A stretch of 64,000 bases of DNA from Bretschneidera sinensis (lineage: Eukaryota; Streptophyta; Magnoliopsida; Brassicales; Akaniaceae). Location: assembly GCA_023935145.1 (NCBI GenBank), contig CM043699.1, forward strand, positions 62,972,138-63,036,137, in the 5' to 3' direction. The notes under the pieces were generated by a model that worked only from the letters and a program-made list of their open reading frames with translations, did not search any database and was not told the origin of the DNA. This document shows, one piece after another, positions 44,499 to 54,144 of this stretch (the stretch's first letter is position 1; each line of letters starts with the position of its first letter). A program made the position numbers and the translations under genes.

Positions 44499-46481
44499 AG
44501 CTCCCTTTGTCAACCAAGATCCTTTCCATGTTGTAATCCCTTACCAGTAAGGTGACGACCATGGTATCATCATCTGGTGTTTGTACTCCCTCCAAATCTT
44601 CATCAGTAAAAGAAATTACTTGATCGGTTCTTGCTTTCTTGCTAGTCCCGCTGATAGAGTCAACTGACTTGGAGTAGGCCTTCTTAGCTTATAATGAGTG
44701 TTTGCCAGTGGCTTATCCTCCGAAGATAGTTTTAATATTTTCAGCTATTGTGATTTGTTCTCCCTTATCGCCTTGTTGGTGTCTATTATCTTATACATTT
44801 TTTCTCAGACTTCTCTTGAGGCTTCACTTAAGACCTCGCTCGGAGCTGTGCCTAAGGCTTTTCTTAGGATTTCGCCTAGGGACTCGCTCGGAGCTGTGCC
44901 TAAGGCTTCATCTAAGAGTTTGTTGTGGGCTTCATCTCAGCCACTCCCTTTCATATCTTCAAAATATAGGGACCTAGGTGTATTCTTTCAAATATCCTCG
45001 ACGAATAAGTGATTCAATCTGGTTCTTGAGAGCTTTGCATTCCTCGGTTTTGTGCATGTGGTCTCTATAGAAACGACACTATCTGGTCTTATTTTTATTT
45101 TCGCTGGAATTCATGAGTTTCGAGGACTAGCAAACAAAGTCTCGGTCTCGGATGTTCATTATGACGTTAGCCATAGGGGTGTTAAGGGGTGTGTAGCTGT
45201 TGAACATCCGTGGGGTTTTTTCATTTTCGTCTTTCAATGTCTTTTTAAGTCATTCTTTGGTTTATATTATTCTCCCTTTCTCTTTTCTCTACCCTTTTCT
45301 CATTCCATTCGAAACGCCTGATCTTCTTCTATGAGTATGTACTCCTCGACTCAGGTGAGGATTTCATTCATATCTTTGGTTGGACACCTGGTGAGCTTAG
45401 AGCTGAAAGTCCCTGACCTGAGCCCATTCTTGAATACAATAGTCTAGATTTTTTGATCAAGTTTGGGGATTTCCTATGCGGTCGTATTGAAGTGGGAAAT
45501 ATACTCGTGGAGCTTTCAACCTCTTCAATCGATAACATTGGAAAGACTTTAAGACGTCTTCTACTACTGAGGAAGTGCACAATGAAGATGCAACAGCGTT
45601 CCTTGAAGGAGCTGATACTTTCAATCTTCATGTTGGAGTACCAGGTACTGACAGTATTTTTTAGTGTTAACGGGAATTCCCAACACAGAACTATATATGG
45701 GTGGCGATGCAAGAGCATCGTGGCCTTGTAGAACTGAAGGTGACCCAAAAGGGTTAGTGGTGCCATCATAGGCTTTGATGACAGGAATGCTGAAGTGTCG
45801 AGGGAGCGAGGCGTCCAGGATCTCTTGGGTGATATGAGGATCTTGGGAGTCAAGCTCATCTAGGTCTTTGGTTCTCTAATACTTGAAGTCTTCCCCTATC
45901 TTCTTGTTAATCTCCTCCAGCTTTTTGTCCGGGTTGGTATAATTTATGGAGACATAGTAGCCTAAGGACTGAGGCTCATGGTTGGGAGAAGACCTTGTGG
46001 TGTACTTACGATCTGAGGTATAAGCATGGTGGCTAGAGTTCTGGTGCCTCATTGGCCGAGGGCTTTGTTGTGATGCTTGAGACTGAGAGGGAGGGGCCTG
46101 CCTCCTTAGTCGAGGGACTAGCTCAACCACTAGCTGGGTAAGTTCCATGAACTGTCCTTGTGTTACCAGGGCGTCTGAGTTTTCCTAGCCTTGAAGAACT
46201 GGGTGGTTCGATTGAGATTTTTGATCCTACCATGATCGTTCGCCAAATGGCTCACTGGGATTCTGGCCAGTTGCGGCATGTTCAAGGATAACTGAGAGTT
46301 CAGGACCAATGCATAGGTCGCAACTGGTTATAGTCCGATTGGCGAAGGTATTTACAGTAGTGGCAGCAGCAGCTATTGCTATGGTAGTGGTGGCAGCGAC
46401 AGTGGAGACGTTTTTGGATGCATTCTTAGGCAGCATCTTGACAAATGAGTTATTTTTATGGTTTCTCATGGGTGTGGTCAA
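44499..46481 (-). pseudogene. gag and protease start of E
   Basis: From 46481: MTTPMRNHKNNSFVK, an Ala/Thr-rich stretch, Pro/Gln/Ser-rich linker, then the capsid core AYDGTTNP / LQFYKATMLLHRH / FPLTLKNTVSTWYSNMKIESISSFKE / FIVHFLSSRR (Retrotrans_gag). Frames change near 45860 and 45750 and several stops occur (46227, 45876, 45368). After a Glu/Ala-rich part with a repeated EALGTAPSE peptide (about 44830-44920) comes DDDTMVVTLLVRDYNMERIL, then VDKGS, the retropepsin motif with Lys for the Ser/Thr after Asp. Element H cuts it there. Confidence 0.82.
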
Positions 46482-46483
46482 TC

Positions 46484-46990
46484 TGTTGATGCTAAAAATC
46501 TGCTAGACAACCGAACGGTTGGGAGGTGTTACCTGCACACGCAAAGACAAAAGAAACCCTAAGGAGTCACTAGAGGACCAGAGGGGTTATGCCTCCGAGG
46601 GGACTCTCTATGCCTAAAGAAGTAAACTGAAGACGTAGAAAAGTATGGAGTAAAAGAGCTGGAGGATTTGAGTGTGTATCTATGATAATGAGAGCCCTTT
46701 TTATATAGTGTTTAGAGATAGAGTTTGTTTAGGAAAGTAATTAATGCCGAGTGTTATAGTGGAATTAGGACTCCAATAAATTGGAGTATTCTGATAAGAC
46801 TAGGATTTCCATAGGTTGAAGTGTCCTAGTAGGATTAGGATTTTGATGTGAGATTATTGTATTTCCTTTTGCCACGTATACCCATTTGACTGGTAACTCT
46901 GTCTTATTTATAAAATTATCTTTTCGCTCTTGGAGGGTGTCATGTGTCATGTGTCATTATGTCACTGGTTGAGGATTTTCCCCTATATTA
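46484..46990 (-). repeat. 5' LTR of E
   Basis: 507 bp, plus-strand text TGTTGATGCTAAAAATC...CCCCTATATTA. TATA box on the minus strand at about 46704-46713 (CTATATAAAA). It aligns with the two halves of the 3' LTR but has small indels (for example extra text near 46740 and 46910-46960). The primer site that should adjoin 46483 is not convincingly recognisable. Confidence 0.88.
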
Positions 46991-47231
46991 AGGATTATAG
47001 TGAAATACACTCAAAGAGCATCCTTAAAGAGAGGACATAGCCACGGATTGGTGATCCAACCTTCTATAAATTTGTTTCTAAACTCTGAACTCTTTCCTTA
47101 TTTAACATTGCAAGTGTTATTGACTATTTATTATTTTGTTCATTTATTGCAATACTTGAGTTGTATTGATTATTGAAAAATTATTTTTAAAAATCAATTA
47201 ACTCCCTTCTTGAGTTGCCTAATTGCTTATA

Positions 47232-47270
<39 letters not shown>

Positions 47271-47294
47271 GAATAAGTGCCTTTAGGATCAACA
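46991..47294 (+). repeat. LTR of copia element K, right part
   Basis: Continues 4008-4567 after E: GATTATAGTGAAATACACTC...TGCAAGTGTTATTGACTAT...GGATCAACA. It contains a run of about 38 T at 47230-47267, probably an expanded T-tract, and TATA-like CTATAAATTTG near 47074. Confidence 0.65.
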
Positions 47295-47520
47295 TAAGGT
47301 ACTAAAGCTAATTCTCTAATTAAAAGTTTAAAATCTTTAGATTGATCCATGACAACCTTTATTGAAAACTGTCATCAAGGGACAATGCACAACCTATACC
47401 GCTTTTGCTTAATAGAACAAATAATACCTATTGAAAGGTCAACATGAGAATATTCATTCAAGTCCAAGACTATGAAATTTGCAGAGTGATTGTCAATGAA
47501 CCTTAAAATAAAAAGTAAAC
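47295..47520 (+). pseudogene. primer site and gag start of copia element K
   Basis: TAAGGTACTAAAGC is a decayed TTGGTATCAGAGC primer site. ATG at 47350 gives MTTFIENCHQGTMHNLYR. With frame changes LNRTNNTY, KVNMRIFIQVQDYEICRVIVNEP follows, the N-terminal part of Sirevirus-type Gag (compare F: NYNYWKNMMKIF). Similarity fades after about 47520, so only the first 60 or so codons remain. Confidence 0.65.
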
Positions 47521-48114
47521 CCATTTCAAGAACCACTGAAAGTGATTGTCAATGAACGTTTCAAGATGGTAAACGACTCCTTAAATCGAAAGTAAATTGA
47601 ATGAAAACGATTAAAGGAAAATCCAAACTAAAACTCGAACTGTAAACACTTTTATTGTGCTATGGATCCTTCTGAGTTGGATAAGATCATCATTACAACA
47701 TACATGAAATTGCAAAGACAGAAAAATTATCGGTACACATTTCAATTTTATCCTGAAATGGAAATTAGGGTTGCCATGGAATTCGTAATTCCACTCCATT
47801 TCGCAACCAAACTAGAGAATTAATTAACTGACTTGGAATTGAGTGAGAATTGAATTGCATTCCACCCAAAAATAAGAGGTGCAGTTAGTTACAGCCATTC
47901 CAAAAGTCCCCTACATCCATGATACAAGTATAATTTAGTATACAATAAGATAGCAAGAGAAATTAATGATCCACTTTCTACAAATTGCTTGAACGAAACG
48001 GTAACTTAAAAAGAGCTCCAAGCACCTAAAAATTTTAGAACTATAATAATGCTATGAGCTTTTAACTAATCAACTATGAAAATTACAATACATGGGCGAA
48101 TCATCTGCATCTTC
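47521..48114. other. intergenic, AT-rich
   Basis: No gene or repeat recognised. It contains the likely 3' flank of the UTP13 relic. Confidence 0.5.
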
Positions 48115-50715
48115 TTACGCGTGTAACACAATAGCTGCAGCGTTAGTCTGAGATGCACCCTTGACTTTCTTATGTGAAACATCTCTAGTTTTGTGTGATT
48201 TCCTTTTCTTTGACAAGGCCTTCTCTGTCAACTCTTCATAAGTTTGTTTCTCCTGCTTCGCCTTTTCTGTTAGAAGTGCATCATCTGCATCCTTAACAGA
48301 GCATATCAAAGACTTGTCCTTCAATTCTTGCACCTCTGTTTCTGGTTCAATAACTGACATTCCTGTAAGAGTATAGTCCAACAAAAATGTGCTTCTTACA
48401 AGTCTGTCTATCCTACTGAAATGCCTCTGGGAATACGGTATAAGACCTTCGAGGAGTTCCCCAATACCTCTTATCTGGAACATGACAACATATGTAATTT
48501 TAACCTACATATCTCATTGAAACAATCGGAAACATCTGGGCATAAAAAGAGAACTGATAAAATTGATGCTTGAGATGAATAATTTCAGGTATGCAAATGA
48601 CTGATAGCACACAAGTCTAAATGGCCCTGCTCTAAATTTTCTGTATCCAAAGTCCTGTCAAATGGAGGTCCCCGAACCTGCTAGTATTTAACACTATGGT
48701 TAGCTCAAGCAATTGAGCCATGGTGAACATTATGATGTAAAGAAAGGTGGTAGCTAGCTTAGATGCAAAAGTCTCTAGTTGTACCAAAGACTTGAAATCA
48801 AATCCGGCCTTAACCCATGGGAATTTGAAGGGAGAGAGGCTTTGTGGATAAGTGAAGCCAACTCCCAAGGGTCTAGCCCACCAGCTGGCCCCATCATGAT
48901 AATGATAATGATAATGATGATGATTCTCATTTAACATTGAAAAGCCAGAACAAGAGCATGCAAAGACAACAACCTGAATAATCTCCGTTGGAGGAAAAAT
49001 GTTGAAAATTTGGAAAAGCACAATTATGCGATATGACACAATTTTGGTTTTGTATTCCATTCTCGAACATATTCCAAAAGTAGATGAAATTCTTCCTTGC
49101 TGAGAGCATTAAGTGCTTTCACTGTCAGATCTTTCGTGTCTCTTTTCCTGCAGTACATTGCGTAAGAAAAAAGCCACAGTACAGAGAGACAAACAAATGA
49201 AGAAGTTGCTAACCTGCAGAGTCTAGCAAACAACTTGAAAAGTTTATGAGGCCTGCGGAGTTCAAATGCTAATTGTACAGCTTTAATGTAGTCAGCATCT
49301 AAAACAGCATTTTCCAATTTTTGGCCTCTCAAGACCCCTTCTTCCTGCATTAACATCAAAATAAATATTAAAATGATTTGTATTGTTATGCAATAAAAAA
49401 AATAATTAAGAATTAGTCAGAATGTTTGGAGATATCACATCCAGAACCATGTTGGACAAGTCCCCCTACTAAATTGTTAATAAGTTCAAAAGTAAATAAT
49501 CATTTTTTTAATCAACAAAAGTAAACAAACATATTAATGACTAGAAAGCTCTAAAAAAAACAACCACTCCTAAGACATGGATCCTAAACTCGAATGGAGC
49601 ACCCACCATAGACCCATTTTCTAGCTTTCACAAACTGCAGCAGGGTAAGAAATCCAACCATGATATTCTAGATTCAAGAACCAGGTATACTAAACTTTAA
49701 AAGATCAGGACATTGCGAATTATGTGCATGTAAAAGTATTTCTCATAGTTGAAGTAATGTCACTTCTTATTTCACGAAGTATCTCAAGCATCAATGTAAA
49801 GTACATTAATCAACTTTTATGTCCCAGTATAATAGACCAACATATAAGATTCCAAAAGTTACAACCTGCTAAAATTAGTATCCATCTTGCTTACAACAAA
49901 TCAAATAAAAGAGCAGATGAGATGACACACCTCTTTCCGGAATGCTTCCTTTTTATCAGAAGCAGTTGAATCATACCACAAATTGACAACCGCATAACCA
50001 CCACCAGCTGCAAAAATTTCTGTTTTCTTCCCAACTACTAAGGCCCAAACCTGCAAAAATTAAAATCTCATTAGTAAAAGAATAGAGAACAGATTTATGC
50101 AGGAAGAACTTTCCACTGCAGGAACCAGGTTATGAACTAAAATGATCCGGAGAAAATTTTATACTCTTTCTATCCAACAATGATTGACACGTTCACTATT
50201 TACCCAATTAATGGTTAATTATATTTTTTTCATAATTATCAGTAGAGCTTAGAGGTTTTAAGATTTATTTTTTCATATTTTTAAAATGGTAAAATATATA
50301 AAATAATTAGAGTTAAAATTGACTCAAAAAGTCAAACATGACAATAGTATATAAACTCTATGAAGAAATTATCACGAAAGAGAGAAAACTTTATGTCAAA
50401 AACTGTGCACAAAATAATAAATTCTTAATTAGGGAAGGCATTTGACGGAAGCTACCAACTGTCATGTGCAGTACGAATAGTAGTTTATCTATATATTTTG
50501 TTGAGATCAAGAATGTAAGACAAAAAGAGAAGTGGTACGATTTTGGAGAAGATGGCATTGCAACACATCCTCTACGGTGATATCATATGATGATTTAATT
50601 CAAGGACCCACACACCTGCCTTGAACCCGTCCACTTAGTGGGCAGGGAAATGTCTTACCAAAGCTCTAAAGTGAGCAGGACTAAGAACATAAATGCAGCT
50701 GCAAGCATGTACATT

Positions 50716-51120
50716 TGTAGTAGAACCTGTGAAGGAAACCAACTAAATCACTAAAGACTTCTAGAAGACTTCTAGATTGAAACAACACATTGATAATTGT
50801 AACCCATCTATTAAACACATATGCCAGCTTTGAACAGAGTTCTTTAACATGTGCATGTGTAGCAGACCATCTAAAGCCTAAAGACTTCTAGATGAACCAT
50901 CACGTGCTCGTGTAGCAGAACTGGTGGAGGGAACCAACAAAATCACTAAAGACTTCTAGATGGAAGCTACATAAATTGATAAATTTAAACCTCCTATCGT
51001 AACACATATGCCAACTTTGAGCAGAGTTCTTTAATAAGTGATGGTAGCAGGCCATCTAAATGCCTAAAGATTTCTAGATGGACCATCATCAGTCTACCTG
51101 AATTGCTAAATTTAAGCCTT
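50716..51120. repeat. tandem repeats in UTP13 intron, about 190-bp period
   Basis: In the 2.2-kb intron between exons 3 and 4, the text AACACATATGCCAGCTTTGA...CAGAGTTCTTTAA recurs at about 50813 and 51000. CACTAAAGACTTCTAGA recurs at 50750, 50941 and, more diverged, 51066. It is a degenerate duplication. I see no gene in the rest of the intron (50051-52226). Confidence 0.7.
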
Positions 51121-52674
51121 CCTATCAAAACTCACATGGAATTTATTTTAAATTTGTTATCTTTCTCTAACATCTTCTAAATGAGATTAATTCATTTCTC
51201 TCACAACTCCCAACATAGATATGGCTATCAGGTAAGTCACTCAACTTGCTCCAATAAGACATAATTGGTTGCTCACAACCAGGAAGGAACAGGATTTGGA
51301 TTTTTGTATAAGTGACAGGAACTGGCTATTTCACTCAAACTCTTGAATTTTAAGAATATGAAAAGCTTGGCTAGTAATATACCATTCTGTTTTACACTTT
51401 TACAATCCAAGAAATTAACTTTTTGAATGGACAGCCTGTGATGACTGAATCAATCAAACTAACAAGTGGACATCAAATATTTTCTTTTTCAGTTATCCAC
51501 TCTAAAGAATCATGAAAACATAGTCCTTCCATCCTTACAAAGAGTTCATCCACTCCCCAATGATTACTCTTAACGCAAGATGAAATTAATTTAATAGAGA
51601 GTTGAGCTCTTGAGATAAGCTGCCTTCTCCCTCCATGAACTGTAACTTTTTTCAAGTGCCACAAGTTGATAGTTTGTGCTTAGTTTATCCTTCTTTTTCT
51701 TTTTTTCCTTTTTTGCTAAAATATACTTTTGATTATACAAATACATGGTGATAATTCTCTGGTCTCAAGGTCATGATGCATCCAATCCCCTACCTTCCCC
51801 TGACACAGATTTCATGCAAATTCAGAGAGACATTATTAACATGACAAAGATGCCTTGGTGATCACAAACAAGATCCATTGCATTTGAGTTGTGCAATTCA
51901 TATTTGTTCCCTCCATGTTGATGATCTCAAACACAAAATATGATCTGGGACAGCATCCTCAAATAGAAATCATGCAACACAGCAAAACGATAAGCAATCA
52001 CAACAATTTACAACACATGACCATCAGCAACCTAACAAATGTTCCATGCCACTCATGCATTCGACATAGTAAAAGCCATGTGGCTTCAGTTTACCGCTCA
52101 CTTTAATGCAGAAACATACAGTTACAATAATATAAAGAATCACATATCTACAACATGACTAACCAGAGATTTTCTTTTATTGCAGAGCAAGTGAATAAAT
52201 TAAAAACATTGAATTACGTTCAGAACCTTGTCCTCATGCTGATCGTACGTAGCAATGCACTCATTTGTTTTAACCGTCCACAACTTGACCAAACCATCAG
52301 CACCTAAAAATGATTGTTTACTTTATCACAAATGTTATCAAAATGATAAACAAAGACAATCATGTAACAGCTAGTCTCATTACCGCAAGATACAAATTGG
52401 GTCCCACGAGTAAGAAACGATGCTCTCAATACACTTGATGTGTGCCCTTCAAATGTTTTTAGGCATGAACCATCAGATATAGCCCATATCTTTACCGTTT
52501 TATCCCCCGATGCTGTTATGACACATTGATCAACCAGTGAAAACTCAACAGACCAAATCCCCCTTTTATGCCCTTTTAAGTGTAACAACAGACACCAGAT
52601 CTGGAAGTCTCCAGACACGAGCAGTGCGATCCTGAGCAACAGAAAATCCAGGATAAGCAGTAACAAAAATCAGA

Positions 52675-52815
52675 TGTGCGACTTAGACAGAGAGAGAGAA
52701 TCGGATGTGCGACTTAGAGAGAGAGAATCGGACGTGCGACTTAGAGAGAGAGAATCGGACGTGCGACTTAGAGAGAGAGAGAGTCGGACGTGCCACTTAG
52801 AGAGAGAGAGAGAGG
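52675..52815. repeat. 27-bp minisatellite in UTP13 intron
   Basis: About five copies of GTGCGACTTAGAGAGAGAGA followed by ATCGGAC, the GA-run varying in length. It lies in the intron between the first two exons recognised here, 45 bp from the exon acceptor. Confidence 0.9.
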
Positions 52816-53069
52816 ACAAGATCCCCTCATAGCTAGGCATCTTTTCTATCAAAAAAATCACCAATCGCATATAAATAACATTAAAAGCTAAAGGAGTAGC
52901 ATGATGTAAGCTACTGACTTGAGAACCACTAAAAACTAAACTATCATTTGGTGCAACGGCCAGAGAATTTATATCCTTATCATGGGCTGCTACAACTGCT
53001 TTTGCTTTCAAATTAATGGGCTGTTCCAGGTCGTCTGAGATACCATCTACACTCCACACCTTAATGGTA

Positions 53070-53579
53070 CAATCACCAATCAAAAAGATGACATATTAAT
53101 TTGAGACACATTAGTAACAAACAAGTTGTGAAATATAGTGGAAAGAGAGACATGACGTAAAATCCCAGAAAGGCCAATTCAATCACCACAAATAAGTAAT
53201 ACATACAAATTAGTAGACCTGGTTATAAATACTACCCATGAGAGCTTCTGCTTTTTATTATTAAAATCTGCACATTGAACATCATAACTTGATAATCTAT
53301 CTTTACTTCCATAAACCAGTGTTCCTGGATTACAAACACTATATCTCTAGCACACAGCTTACTCTGTCCACTCTGCCGAAACATCTACGACATCGCAATA
53401 TAAATCAACCTCTACAATAATGAGGTCATTGTTACCCTTCTCTTCTTTTTTTAGTCACCGGCCTTAAAGCCTTGCAAATACAGCTTGCACACTGTGCACA
53501 CAAGCAAGCCCACCAATGTGCGCATGGTACGCACACTTCATGCATTGCAGGGCAACCAGTGTGCGTACATCCCAAAAAG
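53070..53579. other. intron or flank upstream of the UTP13 relic
   Basis: No gene recognised. It should be the intron before the first visible exon; element I is inserted at its far end. TGTGCGCA/GTGTGCG-type words cluster at 53490-53570, similar to the GC-rich words of the copia family A LTR, but no LTR ends are present. Confidence 0.4.
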
Positions 53580-54070
53580 TGATTATCTATTAGCTACATA
53601 GATCAGAAGATAAAGAAACAACAAGGCAGTGGAGTGGAGTTGGAACAACTGCTGAAATAGTAGATGGCAGGAGAAAAGATGGGACAAAAACATGTGTTAA
53701 GGAGAAGCCAGAGGATAAGACAAGCTCCTCAAAGGTTACAATACACCTAAGAAAGCTCAAGACAATTAGCACGCATATGGGAAGGAAGTTAGGCAATTAG
53801 GAGATAGCTGGCAAAGTTGTTACTCTAATTGTTTTGCTATTCTGTGCACTTAAGCTTGATAATTGATCTTGATTGTGATTGTATAAATACTGCACACTAC
53901 TCATTTGTAGAATTAATGAAGTAAATCCTTTCTTACTTTTTTACTCATTCTCTATTAATTTTTCTCAATCTCATTCTTTCTCTCCCAAATTCTTCTGTTT
54001 TCTTCTATGATCTTTTCTTCTTCTGTTTTGTATATTCTTTATTTCTGTTCCGATCAGAATTCTTAATACA
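53580..54070 (+). repeat. 5' LTR of I
   Basis: Starts TGATTATCTATTAGC (3' LTR: TGATAACTATATAG) and aligns with 59518-59700 through GGTTACAATACAC...AAGAAAGCTCAAG. TATA-like TGTATAAATACTGC at 53880-53893. The right end is estimated at ATACA (54070); the primer site after it is too decayed to fix the boundary. Confidence 0.75.
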
Positions 54071-54144
54071 AGAACTATATCAAATTGCGCTCTCATTGAG
54101 CTAATAACACCTAAAACCTTCGTCTTCTCCATCAATATGATCTT

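Larger units (their letters stand above)
4568..46990 (-). mobile_element. Tat/Retand-like gypsy element E (outer host of the nest)
   Basis: LTR halves at 4568-4784 plus 26821-27019 match the LTR at 46484-46990. Coding sequence is on the minus strand: gag 46481-44499, then protease split by element H at 44498/30684, then a tandem-repeat-rich 3' untranslated region (27.1-29.9 kb), then the 3' LTR. The frame reads D-K-G-S across the H insertion into S-T-D-I-L-Y-Y-D, the start of the retropepsin motif. RT, RNase H and integrase are absent. Flanking pentamers GGGAC (4563-4567) and AGGAT (46991-46995) differ only by transitions and may be the decayed target-site duplication. Net length without insertions is about 6.6 kb. 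Confidence 0.85.
48115..53069 (-). pseudogene. UTP13 (TORMOZ-like) C-terminal half, seven exons, disabled
   Basis: Utp13 is a WD40 protein of the nucleolar U3 snoRNP/SSU processome, needed for 18S rRNA maturation. Exons on the minus strand: 53069-52919 (CTIKVWSVDG...VAAHDKDINSLAVAPNDSL), 52631-52384 (DRTARVWRLPD...GDKTVKIWAISDGSCLKTF), 52303-52227 (GADGLVKLWTVKTNECIATY), 50050-49931, 49344-49214, 49147-48974 and 48474-48115 (IRGIGELLEGLIPYSQRHFS to a Lys-rich end). The GT-AG sites and phases I checked for the last six exons agree. Disruptions: an extra A at 52574-52577 gives LKRA-stop; CAA has become TAA after KPKLCHIA (near 49024), followed by a one-base loss; no acceptor AG precedes the first exon. 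The N-terminal WD repeats are not in the window. Family recognition is from the conserved motifs. Confidence 0.88.

Noticed and set aside
47230..47267. Run of 38 T considered as the poly(A) tail of a minus-strand LINE or SINE
   Set aside because: No LINE coding sequence or SINE box is adjacent; the run lies within the LTR end of K, just before its primer site.
48632..49060. 142-codon frame across the UTP13 exon 6 region
   Set aside because: It mixes a real exon piece (VLFQIFNIFPPTEIIQ) with intron; splice sites show only the first part is coding.
50165..50370. Possible Stowaway-type MITE (CTTTCTATCCAACAATGATTGACA)
   Set aside because: One end resembles a Stowaway terminus but I could not find the matching inverted end or a TA duplication.
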